Shown: positions 45,170 through 54,413, counted from the stretch's first letter. The stretch: DNA of 64,000 nucleotides from Rhodococcus pyridinivorans (GCF_900105195.1 NZ_FNRX01000002.1:1488001-1552000), one strand, 5' to 3'. A program made the numbers and translations. The notes: generated by a model not told the origin, from the letters alone.

Positions 45170-46239
45170 TCTCCGTGTCGCGAGGCAACACCCGCGCACT
45201 GCCACCCGGTGGTGCGCGGGTACTGCCGCGCAACGTGCTCGTGCTGACCGGCGCCGTGCTCGCCCTGTTCGCCGCGATGCTGGTCGGGATCCTCGTCGGG
45301 CCCGCCGGTCTCACCCCGGGCGGGGTGCTGCTCGACATCGCCGACCGCCTGCCGCTCGTCGACGTCGACTCCGGGTTGAGCACGCGTCAGCAGGCGATCC
45401 TGTGGAACATCCGGATGCCGCGCGTCGTGCTCGGGGTGCTGGTCGGTGCGATGCTGGCCATCGCCGGTGCGGCCTACCAAGGGGTCTTCCGCAATCCGCT
45501 CGCCGATCCCTATCTGCTCGGGGTCTCCAGCGGCGCCGGTCTCGGTGCCACCCTCGCCATCGTCGTGGGCGGCGCGGCCGGGTTCGCCGGTGTCCCGATC
45601 GCGGCCTTCGCCGGGGGCCTGCTCGCCGTCGGCGCGACGTATTCGCTCGGCCGCACCGTCGGCGGCAGCCGCTCGGAAGTCGTCATCATCCTCGCCGGTG
45701 TCGCCGTCGCGGCCTTCGCCAACGCGATCCAGACGTTCTTCATGCAGCTGCACGACGACACCCTGCGGCAGGTGTACTCGTGGATGCTCGGCCGCCTGTC
45801 CACCGACGGTTGGTCCGACGTCGTCGTGGTCCTGCCGTACGTCGTGGTCACCGTCGCGATCATCGCGCTGCATCGGCGCACACTCGATGTCATGGCGGTC
45901 GGCGACGTCGAAGCCGCGAGCCTCGGGATCAACCCGGCGCGCGTGCGGCTGCTGCTCGTCTGCGTCGCGACCCTCGGAACCGCGGCCGTCGTCTCGGCGA
46001 GCGGTCTCATCGGGTTCGTCGGCATCGTCGTCCCCCACGCGGTCCGGCTGCTCGCCGGACCCGGCCACCGTCTCCTGCTGCCGCTGTCGCTGCTGGTGGG
46101 TGCGTCCTTCCTCGTCCTCGCGGACGTCCTGGCCCGCACCGTCATGTCGCCCGCCGAACTGCCGATCGGTGTCGTCACCGCGGCGATCGGGGCGCCCTTC
46201 TTCCTCGTCGTGCTCAGACGGAGCCGAGGTGTCCGATGA
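45166..46239 (+). CDS. btuC: Corrinoid ABC permease BtuC
   Basis: 357-residue FecCD permease; presumably acts as a homodimer because it is the only permease of this operon. IRMPRVVLGVLVGAMLAIAG, AYQGVFRNPLADPYLLGVSS, GLIGFVGIVVPHAVRLLAGP and LPIGVVTAAIGAPFFLVVLR are the family signatures. It begins at TTG 45166, overlapping the btuF stop (TTGA); GTG 45175 is possible. Ends overlapping btuD (ATGA). Confidence 0.92.
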   Translation: MISVSRGNTRALPPGGARVLPRNVLVLTGAVLALFAAMLVGILVGPAGLTPGGVLLDIADRLPLVDVDSGLSTRQQAILWNIRMPRVVLGVLVGAMLAIAGAAYQGVFRNPLADPYLLGVSSGAGLGATLAIVVGGAAGFAGVPIAAFAGGLLAVGATYSLGRTVGGSRSEVVIILAGVAVAAFANAIQTFFMQLHDDTLRQVYSWMLGRLSTDGWSDVVVVLPYVVVTVAIIALHRRTLDVMAVGDVEAASLGINPARVRLLLVCVATLGTAAVVSASGLIGFVGIVVPHAVRLLAGPGHRLLLPLSLLVGASFLVLADVLARTVMSPAELPIGVVTAAIGAPFFLVVLRRSRGVR

Positions 46240-47048
46240 AGAGCGATGTTCTCACCACCCCGACCATGACGGTGTCGTGCCGGCAGCTCAGCGCCGAACG
46301 CGGTGGCGTCGAGGTGCTGCACGGGATCGACCTGAACGTCACCGCCGGCTCCTGGCTATCGCTGGTCGGACCCAACGGGTCGGGCAAGACCACCCTGCTG
46401 CACGTCCTCGCCGGTCTCGTGCCGGCCACCGGTCACCTGCAGGTCGCCGACATCGTGCCGGGGCGCGCCGGACGTCGGGACATGGCACGCGCGGTCGCGC
46501 TGATGCCGCAACGCCCCGTGGTGCCGGAAGGTGTCACCGTCAGGGAACTGATCCATCTCGGCCGCACCCCGCACATCCCGCGCTTCGGATCCGAGACCGC
46601 GCACGACCGCGAGGTGGTGGACCGGATCGTAGAACGGCTCGAGCTCGAAGCGTTCGCACCGCGACTCGCGACCGAACTGTCCGGCGGTGAGCTGCAGCGC
46701 GTCGTGCTCGCACGCGCTCTCGCCCAGCAACCGCGGGTGCTGCTCCTCGACGAACCCACCAGCGCACTCGACATCGGACACCAGCAGCAGGTACTCGAAC
46801 TCGTCGATTCGATGCGCACCGAAGGCGACCTCACCGTCATCGCCGCGATGCACGACCTGACCTCCGCCGCCCAATACGGGGAACGGCTCGTACTGCTCGA
46901 TCGCGGGCACGTCGTCGCCGACGGAGCGCCCGACGACGTCCTCACCGCCGAACGCATCGCGCAGGTCTACGGCGCCCGCGTCGAGATCCTCGACCGCCCG
47001 GCGGGTCGCGCCGTCCTCCCGCTCCGCGACAGCACGAAGGACCGCTGA
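46236..47048 (+). CDS. btuD: Corrinoid ABC transporter ATPase BtuD
   Basis: 270 residues: Walker A GPNGSGKTT, LMPQRPVVPEGVTV (Q-loop), LSGGELQRVVLARAL, VLLLDEPTSALDIG, and MHDLTSAAQ with the switch histidine. Overlaps btuC by ATGA, and its TGA shares one base with the ATG of the next gene. Complete set of ATPase motifs. Confidence 0.93.
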   Translation: MKSDVLTTPTMTVSCRQLSAERGGVEVLHGIDLNVTAGSWLSLVGPNGSGKTTLLHVLAGLVPATGHLQVADIVPGRAGRRDMARAVALMPQRPVVPEGVTVRELIHLGRTPHIPRFGSETAHDREVVDRIVERLELEAFAPRLATELSGGELQRVVLARALAQQPRVLLLDEPTSALDIGHQQQVLELVDSMRTEGDLTVIAAMHDLTSAAQYGERLVLLDRGHVVADGAPDDVLTAERIAQVYGARVEILDRPAGRAVLPLRDSTKDR

Positions 47049-48394
47049 TGGAGGTCGTGCTCCTGGGAACCGGCGCGGCGGACGGGTGGCCGAACCCGTT
47101 CTGCACGTGTGCATCCTGCGCGGATGCCGCGCGTCGCGGCGAGATCCGCGGGCAGACCGCGGCACTCGTCGACGATGTGCTGATGCTCGACTGCGGTCCT
47201 GAGGCGCCCCGCGCGGCCGTGCGGCACGGCAGGTCGCTGGCGCAGGTGCGGCATATCCTCCTGACCCACGACCATGCAGATCATCTGGGCCCGCAGGCAT
47301 TGTTGTTCCGGTCGTGGGTGGCCGCCGGCGTCGAACTCGATGTGATAGGTCCCGCCGACGCGCTCGACACCTGTAGACCCTGGGTGGCTCCCGACGCGCC
47401 GGGGCGTTTCGTGCCGGTCGAGCCGGGGGACTCGCTCACCGTCGGCGACTACTCGGTGCGCGTTCTTCCCGCACGGCACAAGGTCTTCCGCGACGGCGAC
47501 GCGGTGCTGTACGACCTGTCGGGCCCGGGCGGGTCGCGGTTGCTGTGGGCGTGCGACACCGGGATGTGGCTCGCCGAGTGGTTCGAGGCCGTGCGCGACG
47601 CCCGGTTCGACGCGGTATTCCTCGAGGAAACCTTCGGCGACCGTTCCGAACGGTCCGAGGGTCACCTCGGCCTGCCCGAGTTCGGCGCGATGGTGGATGG
47701 TCTGCGCGGTGTCGGTGCCGTCACCGAGAACACCGAGGTGGTCGCAGTGCATCTGGGCCACCACAATCCGCCCATCGACGAACTGCGGAATCGTCTGCAG
47801 CAGGTGGATGCTCGTCCCGGTCGTGACGGTGAGGTGGTCCACGTGGGTGAAGGCACTCCGGTCGTGCCGCATCGGACGCTGGTTCTCGGGGGAGTGCGGT
47901 CGGGCAAGTCGCGGCACGCCGAGGAACTACTCGCGTCCTGCCCGTCCGTCACCTACGTCGCCACCGGCGGGACACGAGAGGGTGACGCGGAGTGGGCGGA
48001 ACGTGTTGCACTGCACCGGGAAAGACGTCCCGGTTCATGGTCGACGGTGGAGACGGTCGATGTCGCCGAGGTGCTGTGCACCGCTACGGAACCGCTGCTG
48101 ATCGATTGTCTCGGAACGTGGTTGACGGCACGGCTCGATATCCACGGTGTCTGGGATGATGGCGACCTCGACCCTGTCCACTCCGATGTGGACGAGTTGA
48201 TCGCGGCGTGGCGGAAGTGTGCGGTGCCGGTGGTCGCCGTGAGCAACGAGGTCGGTAGCGGAGTGGTGCCCGCGACCTCTTCGGGCCGATTGTTCCGCGA
48301 CATGCTTGGCCGGCTCAATGCGCGGGTCGCGGAGGCCAGTGAGTCGGCAACTCTCGTGGTGGCGGGGATTCCCATTTCTCTGAAATCGGATTGA
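47048..48394 (+). CDS. cobU: Fusion of a metallo-beta-lactamase-fold hydrolase and adenosylcobinamide kinase/guanylyltransferase
   Basis: 448 residues. Residues 1 to about 270 are an MBL-fold phosphodiesterase of the PhnP/PqqB type: LGTGAADGWPNPFCTCASC (CxCxxC zinc knuckle) and LLTHDHADHLG (HxHxDH). From about residue 278 a full CobU follows: LVLGGVRSGKSRHAEELL (P-loop), YVATGGTREGDAEWAERVAL with HRERRP, LIDCLGTWL, and VSNEVGSGVVP. CobU phosphorylates adenosylcobinamide and adds GMP, for nucleotide-loop assembly and salvage. The MBL half could supply a phosphatase or phosphodiesterase step (inference). Cotranscribed with btuFCD. Confidence 0.9.
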   Translation: MEVVLLGTGAADGWPNPFCTCASCADAARRGEIRGQTAALVDDVLMLDCGPEAPRAAVRHGRSLAQVRHILLTHDHADHLGPQALLFRSWVAAGVELDVIGPADALDTCRPWVAPDAPGRFVPVEPGDSLTVGDYSVRVLPARHKVFRDGDAVLYDLSGPGGSRLLWACDTGMWLAEWFEAVRDARFDAVFLEETFGDRSERSEGHLGLPEFGAMVDGLRGVGAVTENTEVVAVHLGHHNPPIDELRNRLQQVDARPGRDGEVVHVGEGTPVVPHRTLVLGGVRSGKSRHAEELLASCPSVTYVATGGTREGDAEWAERVALHRERRPGSWSTVETVDVAEVLCTATEPLLIDCLGTWLTARLDIHGVWDDGDLDPVHSDVDELIAAWRKCAVPVVAVSNEVGSGVVPATSSGRLFRDMLGRLNARVAEASESATLVVAGIPISLKSD

Positions 48395-48457
48395 TACCTG
48401 TTCTTCTCGTAACGCTGCGGACAACCCCGGCAGAGGTGAATTCCGGAAAGTGGTGCG

Positions 48458-49231
48458 TCAGGCGAGCAGTCGGTAAAGACCGATCAGCCCCACCACGACG
48501 ATCACCGTCCGCAGCGCGACCGGCGACAGGCGTCGGCCGTAGTGCGAGCCGAGATAGCCACCGATCAAAGAACCCACCGCGATCAGTGCGGCCACGGTCC
48601 AGTCGATCCGGTCGAACGCCACCAGGATGTACGCGCACGCTGCCACGACGTTCACCACCAGCGACAGCAGATTCTTCACCGCGTTCTGTCGCTGGATGTG
48701 GTCGTGCAGCAACGCTCCGAACAAACCCATGAGCAGAATGCCCTGCGCCGCCGTGAAATAGCCGCCGTAGATGCCGACGGCGAAAGTGCCGACGACGAGC
48801 AGTGTCATCCGCACCGGTCCGAGGTGGCCGTCGGCGTCGCCGCCGGTTCTGCGGGCAACCCACGCCTGGATCTTCGGCTGGAACACGACGAGGGTAAGGG
48901 CCAGGAGGAGCAGGATGGGTACGACCGTCTCGAAGACGGTCTCGGGCAGGTGGAGCAGGAGCCACGCTCCTACCAGTGCCCCGCAGAACGACGCCGGGAT
49001 CTGCCATCGCAGCCGCTCCCATTGCCCGCGCAGCTCGCGCCGATACCCCCAGGTGCCTGACACACCTCCAGCGACCAGGCCGATCGCGTTGGACATCGTC
49101 GCGGTCACCGGGGGCACACCGAACGCGACGAGCGTCGGGAAGGTGATGAGAGTGCCGGATCCGACGAGGGAGTTGATCGCTCCGGCGCCCAGTCCGGCCA
49201 ATGCGACGAGGAAGAGTTCGAGCGGGGTCAC
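48458..49231 (-). CDS. TSUP (TauE/SafE) family membrane transporter
   Basis: 257 residues, seven or eight spans. GLGAGAINSLVGSGTLITFP and FAVGIYGGYFTAAQGILLMG are the two repeated family signatures; VVNVVAACAYILVAFDRIDW follows. TSUP proteins export or import sulfur-containing anions or organic acids; substrate not readable. GTG 49231 has TAGACT seven bases upstream (leaderless). Convergent with the cobU fusion gene. Confidence 0.88.
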   Translation of the reverse strand: MTPLELFLVALAGLGAGAINSLVGSGTLITFPTLVAFGVPPVTATMSNAIGLVAGGVSGTWGYRRELRGQWERLRWQIPASFCGALVGAWLLLHLPETVFETVVPILLLLALTLVVFQPKIQAWVARRTGGDADGHLGPVRMTLLVVGTFAVGIYGGYFTAAQGILLMGLFGALLHDHIQRQNAVKNLLSLVVNVVAACAYILVAFDRIDWTVAALIAVGSLIGGYLGSHYGRRLSPVALRTVIVVVGLIGLYRLLA

Positions 49232-49238
49232 CGAGGCG

Positions 49239-49244
49239 AGTCTA
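49239..49244 (-). promoter_or_regulatory. -10 element for leaderless TSUP gene mRNA
   Basis: TAGACT on the minus strand, seven bases before GTG 49231. Confidence 0.45.
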
Positions 49245-49378
49245 CGGCGTACCGAAACCGGCCTTGTCGTCGATGCCGGGGCACCGCGTCGACATCGACA
49301 TCGGTCTCGACGAGGAACGGATTTCCGTCACAGTGAGAGAAACCTTTCCGCGGCGTGCCGCACTCCGTAGCTTTAGCC

Positions 49379-49475
49379 GCGACCATCCAGAGCGACCGAG
49401 AGACCTGGCTCTACGACGTCGCAGCAACCCCCCGTACGCGGGTGCGGGTGCTACCGCCGGGACCCACGTCTGCAC
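49379..49475 (+). promoter_or_regulatory. SAM riboswitch (S-box type)
   Basis: ACCATCCAGAGCGACCGAGA, then GACCTGGCTC, GACGTCGCAGCAACCCCCC and GGGTGCTACC occur in the order of the SAM-I core: P2 as GAGC...GCTC, the GCAACC of P3/J3-4, and GGTGCTA after P4. I cannot find a convincing 3' strand for P1, so the aptamer may be damaged. It precedes the truncated flavin oxidoreductase gene by about 45 bp. Confidence 0.72.
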
Positions 49476-49517
49476 CCTCGATTTCCCACACCCCGCATTC
49501 CCGAAAGGCCCATTCCG

Positions 49518-49989
49518 ATGGCTCCCGCCCACAGAACGTCGCCGTGAGCACGTCCACCCGGGCACGACAGTCGAAGCGGTCGAGGCGTACCGGTCGGCGT
49601 TCCGTCCGTCGCCGATCCTGAGGAAGCCCTACGTGGTGGTCTCGGCCGACGCGGTGGTCGCCGACGACGACGCCACCGCACGCGAGTTGGCGTCGACCTA
49701 CGGGCATTGGACGCACAGCATCCGCTCGGGCCACGGCGCGATCCCGTACCCGGACCCAGAGACCACCCCGCCGCTGACCGACGAGGAGCGAGCCCTCGTC
49801 AACGACCGCATCGTCACCCAGTTCGTGGGGGCGCCGAGCTCGGTGGCGGAGCGTCTCGACACCCTCCGCCGAGTAACGGACGCCGACGAACTCGTCGTCA
49901 CCTCGGTCACCCACGGCCACGAGGACCGTCTGCGTTCCTACGAACTGCTGGCCCGCGAATGGGGGTTGGCGCGGGTCCGCGCCGCGTGA
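49518..49989 (+). pseudogene. LLM-class flavin oxidoreductase, N-terminal two-thirds deleted
   Basis: ATG 49518 with AAAGG upstream opens a nine-codon reading (MAPAHRTSP) that stops at once. About 12 bases later another frame encodes the C-terminal part of a luciferase-like monooxygenase: VEAYRSAFRPSPILRKPYVV, VSADAVVADDDATARELAST, VTQFVGAPSSVAERLDTL and TSVTHGHEDRLRSYELLA. The FMN-binding barrel core is absent. I read this as a deletion joining the true start to the C-terminus out of frame. The SAM riboswitch upstream suggests the intact gene served sulfur metabolism, such as sulfonate use. Confidence 0.7.
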
Positions 49990-49996
49990 TCGTTCG

Positions 49997-50054
49997 TCGA
50001 GACCGGTGTTGTTGTCGATAACTCGCGAGAAATCGACAACAACACCGGTCTCGA
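49997..50054. repeat. 58-bp near-perfect palindrome, left flank of the DUF559 gene
   Basis: The 23-bp arms 49997-50019 and 50032-50054 are exactly complementary; the left arm starts TCGAGACCGGTGTTGT. The 12-nt centre AACTCGCGAGAA contains CTCGCGAG, so the whole is almost one palindrome. It starts seven bases after the stop of the oxidoreductase fragment. The same 16-base start recurs in the palindrome at 51010. Confidence 0.9.
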
Positions 50055-50064
50055 TTCGGCGCGT

Positions 50065-50093
50065 CTGGGGATAACGTCGAAAGTTCTCCACAG
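50065..50093. promoter_or_regulatory. Pair of inverted DnaA-box-like sequences
   Basis: TGGGGATAA (50066-50074) and TTCTCCACA (50084-50092) each differ by one base from the DnaA-box forms TGTGGATAA and TTGTCCACA. They form an imperfect inverted repeat (CTGGGGATAAC/GTTCTCCACAG). It lies between the left palindrome and the DUF559 gene. A binding role is conjecture. Confidence 0.35.
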
Positions 50094-50144
50094 ACGGCGG
50101 ATTCGGGGTACCGGAGGGACCGGAGACCGGGCACGCTCGCGCTC

Positions 50145-51005
50145 ATGGTCGACTTCCACGAACCGTTCGCCGGCACCGATGCGCTGGCGGCCGGATCGGT
50201 GACGCGGTACCGACTCCGGCACCACTTCGTGAAGCTGCATCGCAATGTGTACGTTGCTCCGGGAGTCGAAGCGACCGCGCTGCTACGCGCGAAGGCAGCC
50301 TGGCTGTGGGCGGGAGGTAGAGGGGTACTGGCCGGACCGTCCGCAGCCGCCGTGCACGGGACGCGCTGGCTCGACGCGTCGTTGCCCGCGGAGATCGTGC
50401 GGCCCGGGAAACTGCACTCGACGCCCGGCATCATCGTTCGCAGCGTCGACGACATCGAATCCTGCGTCGTCGACGGAATGACGGTGACGATACCGGCCCG
50501 AACGGCCTTCGACCTCGCGCGCGGTGCGGACCTCGATCGGTGCGTCGAAATGGTGGACGCGCTCTGCAATGCGACCGGAACGAAGGTCCACGAGATCGAA
50601 GCGGTGGCCGCTCGGAACAAGGGCGCTCGGCACCTCGCGTCCGTACGAAAGGTTCTCGAACTCGTCGACGGAGGTGCCGCGTCACCACCGGAGACGCACA
50701 CGCGGCTGCTGATCGTCCGATCCGGTCTGCCCGTGCCGGAGACGCAGATCGAGATCTACGACGGTGGGCGGTTCGTGGCACGCGCGGACATGGGCTGGAA
50801 GCAGTGGAGGGTCCTCGTCGAGTACGACGGTGCGCAGCACTGGACCGATCGAGTACAGCGGACCATCGACATCGACCGCTATACGTTGCTGTCGGAGCTC
50901 GGTTGGACCGTGGTGCGTGTCGGCGCCGACCTGCTGTATCGGCGACCTCAAGTCCTCGTCGAAAGGGTGCGACGCGCGTTGCACCGCGCCGGTGCCCTCG
51001 GGTGA
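50145..51005 (+). CDS. AbiEi-type winged-helix plus DUF559 (Vsr-like) putative nuclease
   Basis: 286 residues. The N-terminal 80 ([36 protein letters not shown]) resemble the AbiEi antitoxin-type winged helix. The C-terminal 90 form a restriction-endonuclease-like DUF559 domain: [20 protein letters not shown], then [20 protein letters not shown] (putative D...E-x-D metal site), and [20 protein letters not shown]. No partner toxin gene is adjacent. Framed by two related palindromes and without an evident strong ribosome site. Probably a soluble DNA-acting protein; whether it is defence, mobile or domesticated is unknown. Confidence 0.8.
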   Translation: MVDFHEPFAGTDALAAGSVTRYRLRHHFVKLHRNVYVAPGVEATALLRAKAAWLWAGGRGVLAGPSAAAVHGTRWLDASLPAEIVRPGKLHSTPGIIVRSVDDIESCVVDGMTVTIPARTAFDLARGADLDRCVEMVDALCNATGTKVHEIEAVAARNKGARHLASVRKVLELVDGGAASPPETHTRLLIVRSGLPVPETQIEIYDGGRFVARADMGWKQWRVLVEYDGAQHWTDRVQRTIDIDRYTLLSELGWTVVRVGADLLYRRPQVLVERVRRALHRAGALG

Positions 51006-51009
51006 CCTG

Positions 51010-51066
51010 TCGAGACCGGTGTTGTGTGCGATTTTTCGGTGAATTTCGAACACAACGTCGGTCTCG
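51010..51066. repeat. 57-bp imperfect palindrome, right flank of the DUF559 gene
   Basis: The left arm, starting TCGAGACCGGTGTTGT at 51010, pairs with the right arm ending at 51066 with only a few mismatches, some G-U compatible. The centre is T-rich. It begins five bases after the DUF559 stop. Shares its first 16 bases with the palindrome at 49997 but differs in the centre, so it is a diverged copy rather than a recent duplication. Confidence 0.85.
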
Positions 51067-51130
51067 ACCGACGACGAGCGTCCGGTGGGCATACTCGGGG
51101 ACATCGGAACGCGAACGGTCGGAGGAATCT

Positions 51131-52144
51131 GTGGCTCAGGGTTTGAAGTTGGGATACAAGGCGTCGGCAGAGCAGTTCGGGCCGCGCGAGCTGGTGGAGT
51201 TGGGTGTGTTGGCCGAGGCGCACGGGATGGATTCGGCGACGGTGTCGGATCATTTCCAGCCGTGGCGGCACAACGGTGGGCATGCGCCGTTCTCGTTGGC
51301 GTGGATGACCGCTGTGGGGGAGCGCACCGAAAGGTTGCAGCTGGGCACGAGTGTGCTCACGCCGACGTTCCGGTACAACCCGGCGGTGATCGCGCAGGCC
51401 TTCGCGACGATGGGGTGTCTGTATCCGGGACGGATCTTCCTCGGGGTCGGCACCGGCGAAGCACTCAACGAGATCGCCACCGGCTACGCCGGCCAGTGGC
51501 CGGAGTTCAAGGAACGCTTCGCCCGGCTGCGCGAATCGGTGCGGTTGATGCGTGAGCTGTGGCGCGGAGACCGGGTCGATTTCGAGGGCGAGTACTACAC
51601 CACCAAGGGGGCGTCGATCTACGACGTGCCCGAAGGCGGCATCCCGGTCTACGTCGCCGCCGGTGGCCCGGTCGTGGCCCGCTATGCCGGACGCGCGGGG
51701 GACGGGTTCATCTGCACCTCGGGTAAGGGCATGGAGCTCTACACCGACAAGCTGTTGCCGGCCGTCGCCGAGGGGGCGGAGAAGGCGGAGCGGGATGTCG
51801 CGGGGATCGACAGAATGATCGAGATCAAGATCTCGTACGACACCGATCCGGACAAGGCGTTGGAGAACACCCGCTTCTGGGCGCCGTTGTCGCTCACGCC
51901 GGAGCAGAAGCATTCCATCGATGATCCGATGGAGATGGAGGCGGCGGCGGATGCGTTGCCGATCGAGCAGGTCGCCAAGCGGTGGATCGTGGCGTCGGAT
52001 CCGGACGAGGCGGTCGAGCAGGTCAGGGCGTATGTCGAGGCGGGGTTGAATCATCTGGTGTTCCACGCTCCGGGTCATGATCAGAAGCGGTTCCTGGAGT
52101 TGTTCGAGCGCGACCTCGCCCCGCGCCTGCGCGCACTCACCTGA
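51131..52144 (+). CDS. fgd: F420-dependent glucose-6-phosphate dehydrogenase
   Basis: 337 residues, luciferase-like TIM barrel. Oxidises glucose-6-phosphate and reduces coenzyme F420 in the cytoplasm. [38 protein letters not shown] (active-site His and Trp), VGTGEALNE (catalytic Glu) and [20 protein letters not shown] match the mycobacterial Fgd. GTG 51131 lies five bases after GGAGG. Followed by two hairpins and then pta-ackA, as Rv0407-Rv0409. Confidence 0.95.
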   Translation: MAQGLKLGYKASAEQFGPRELVELGVLAEAHGMDSATVSDHFQPWRHNGGHAPFSLAWMTAVGERTERLQLGTSVLTPTFRYNPAVIAQAFATMGCLYPGRIFLGVGTGEALNEIATGYAGQWPEFKERFARLRESVRLMRELWRGDRVDFEGEYYTTKGASIYDVPEGGIPVYVAAGGPVVARYAGRAGDGFICTSGKGMELYTDKLLPAVAEGAEKAERDVAGIDRMIEIKISYDTDPDKALENTRFWAPLSLTPEQKHSIDDPMEMEAAADALPIEQVAKRWIVASDPDEAVEQVRAYVEAGLNHLVFHAPGHDQKRFLELFERDLAPRLRALT

Positions 52145-52159
52145 CGTCCGACCCCGCAA

Positions 52160-52192
52160 GGTGCCGCTTCTCCGCTGAGTAGGAGCGGCACC
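52160..52192 (+). terminator. Hairpin after fgd (first)
   Basis: GGTGCCGCTTCT (52160-52171) pairs with AGGAGCGGCACC (52181-52192), 11 of 12 positions. It begins 15 bp after the fgd stop. Confidence 0.6.
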
Positions 52193-52251
52193 GAGCAGCC
52201 CGACACCCCGCGCGTGCTGCAGACCCAGTCCTGACATCCCGCGACTCCCAT

Positions 52252-52277
52252 GCCCGGCCGGACACCTCCGGCCGGGC
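52252..52277 (+). terminator. Hairpin after fgd (second)
   Basis: GCCCGGCCGGA (52252-52262) and TCCGGCCGGGC (52267-52277), a perfect 11-bp GC-rich stem with a CACC loop. It backs up the first hairpin before the pta promoter. Confidence 0.6.
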
Positions 52278-52315
52278 GTGTGCGCGGGTACGCGGGACGG
52301 AGCAAAGTTTGCAGT

Positions 52316-52321
52316 TAGGGT
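52316..52321 (+). promoter_or_regulatory. -10 element for leaderless pta mRNA
   Basis: TAGGGT, seven bases before ATG 52329, consistent with a leaderless pta-ackA transcript. Confidence 0.5.
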
Positions 52322-52328
52322 GGAATCC

Positions 52329-54413
52329 ATGAGTGCTGCTGCAGGGTCCGTCTCGAGCATCTACATCGCAGCTCCGGAAGGGGACACCGGGAAGTCGACG
52401 GTCGCCCTGGGCGTGCTGCAGACGCTGTGCGCGTCCACCGCCCGCGTCGGTGTCTTCCGTCCCATCGCGCGCTCCGACAGCGACATCGACTACATCCTCG
52501 AACTGTTGCTCGAACACACCACCGTCGACCTCGCCTACGAGGACTGCATCGGCGTCACCTACGACGACGTCCACGACGACCCGGACGCCGCGCTCAGCGA
52601 CATCGTCGGCAAGTACCACGCGGTGGCGGACCGCTGCGACGCCGTCGTCATCGTCGGCAGCGACTACACCGAGATCGCCAACCCCAGCGAACTGTCGTAC
52701 AACGCCCGCATCGCGGCGAACCTCGACGCCCCGGTACTGCTCGTCCTGCGCGGTTCCCGCCGCACGCCCTCGGAGATCGCCCAGCTCGCCGGTGTGTGTG
52801 CGAACGAGCTCGCGGGACAGCACGCGCATCTCGGCGCGGTGGTGGTGAACCGCTGCGACCCCCATGCACTCGACGAGATCGCCCGGGCTCTCGGCGACCG
52901 CACCGAACCGGTGTGGACGCTCCCGGAGGTGCCCGCACTGGTCGCGCCGACGATGGCCGAGCTGCAGACCGCGATCGGAGGCGAGCTCTACAGCGGTGAC
53001 CCCGACCTGCTGCAGCGGGAAGCGCTGCGGATCATGGTCGGTGGCATGACCGCCGAACGGATTCTCGAGCGGCTCACCGACGGCGTCGTCGTCATCGCTC
53101 CCGCCGACCGCTCCGACGTCATCCTCGCGCTGGTCAACGCCAATGCCGCCGAAGGATTCCCGACGCTCGCCGGCATCATCATGAACGGGGGCCTGCTGCC
53201 GCACCCGATGATCGCGCAGCTCGTCACGGCCTTGAAGCCGTCGCTGCCGATACTCACCACCGAACTCGGCACCTTCGACACCGCCTCGGCTGCCGACCGC
53301 ACCCGAGGCCGCATGGCCCTCGGCGCACAGCGCAAGATCGACACGGCACTCGCGCTCATGGAACGACACGTCGATTCCCGTTCTCTGCTCGACCGGTTGC
53401 GACTGCCGCGACCGTCCGTGACCACCCCGCAGATGTTCGAATACCAGCTCATCGACCGCGCGCGGGCCCAGCAGCGGCACATCGTGTTACCCGAGGGCGA
53501 GGACGACCGCATCCTTCGAGCCGCCGGACGCGTGCTCCAGCGTGGCATCGCGAAGCTGACGATCCTCGGCGACGAGGCAGCCGTCCGCCAGCGGGCGTCG
53601 GAACTCGGGGTGGACCTGTCGCAGGCGCAGATCCTCGACCCGCGCACTTCCGAGCACGCCGACCGGTTCGCGGAGGAGTACGCGCGGCTGCGTGCCCACA
53701 AAGGCATGACCGTCGAACGTGCACGCGAGATCATGCGCGACATCTCATATTTCGGCACGATGATGGTGCACCTGGGACTGGCCGACGGCATGGTTTCGGG
53801 CGCGGCCCACACCACCGCCCACACGATCCGCCCCGCCCTCGAGATCATCAAGACCGAACCGGGCGTCTCCACGGTGTCGAGCATCTTCCTGATGTGCCTC
53901 GCCGACCGTGTCCTCGCGTACGGCGACTGCGCCGTCGTCCCCGACCCGACCGCCGACCAGCTCGCCGACATCGCGATTTCGTCCGCCGCGACCGCCGCCC
54001 GGTTCGGCATCGACCCGAGGGTCGCGATGTTGTCGTACTCCACCGGCGAATCCGGTTCGGGTGCCGACGTCGACAAGGTCCGCTCGGCCACGACGTTGGT
54101 CCGGGAGCGGCGACCCGACCTGCTGGTGGAAGGTCCGATCCAGTACGACGCGGCGATCGAACCGACGGTCGCGAGCGCGAAGCTGCCCGACTCCGACGTC
54201 GCCGGACGCGCCACGGTGTTCATCTTCCCGGACCTGAACACCGGCAACAACACCTACAAGGCCGTGCAGCGCAGCGCCGGTGCCGTCGCCGTCGGACCCG
54301 TCCTGCAAGGCCTGAACAAGCCGGTCAACGACCTCTCGCGGGGCGCCCTGATCCAGGACATCGTCAACACCATCGCCATCACCGCGATCCAGGCGCAGGA
54401 GGAAGACGCGTGA
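52329..54413 (+). CDS. pta: Phosphate acetyltransferase
   Basis: 694 residues, the long form. An N-terminal DRTGG/P-loop-like regulatory domain ([20 protein letters not shown]) and a C-terminal catalytic PTA_PTB domain: [60 protein letters not shown] and [20 protein letters not shown]. Converts acetyl-CoA and phosphate to acetyl phosphate. ATG 52329 with the -10 seven bases upstream. The TGA overlaps ackA GTG (GTGA). Confidence 0.96.
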   Translation: MSAAAGSVSSIYIAAPEGDTGKSTVALGVLQTLCASTARVGVFRPIARSDSDIDYILELLLEHTTVDLAYEDCIGVTYDDVHDDPDAALSDIVGKYHAVADRCDAVVIVGSDYTEIANPSELSYNARIAANLDAPVLLVLRGSRRTPSEIAQLAGVCANELAGQHAHLGAVVVNRCDPHALDEIARALGDRTEPVWTLPEVPALVAPTMAELQTAIGGELYSGDPDLLQREALRIMVGGMTAERILERLTDGVVVIAPADRSDVILALVNANAAEGFPTLAGIIMNGGLLPHPMIAQLVTALKPSLPILTTELGTFDTASAADRTRGRMALGAQRKIDTALALMERHVDSRSLLDRLRLPRPSVTTPQMFEYQLIDRARAQQRHIVLPEGEDDRILRAAGRVLQRGIAKLTILGDEAAVRQRASELGVDLSQAQILDPRTSEHADRFAEEYARLRAHKGMTVERAREIMRDISYFGTMMVHLGLADGMVSGAAHTTAHTIRPALEIIKTEPGVSTVSSIFLMCLADRVLAYGDCAVVPDPTADQLADIAISSAATAARFGIDPRVAMLSYSTGESGSGADVDKVRSATTLVRERRPDLLVEGPIQYDAAIEPTVASAKLPDSDVAGRATVFIFPDLNTGNNTYKAVQRSAGAVAVGPVLQGLNKPVNDLSRGALIQDIVNTIAITAIQAQEEDA

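Noticed and set aside
48394..48457. Possible terminator after the cobU fusion gene
   Set aside because: Only a weak CTGCGG/CCGGCAG pairing with a mismatch; not strong enough to list.
49201..49989. 262-codon reading that includes the oxidoreductase fragment
   Set aside because: The first about 110 codons run through the SAM riboswitch and the TSUP gene start and have no protein-like character; only the last about 140 codons are real family sequence.
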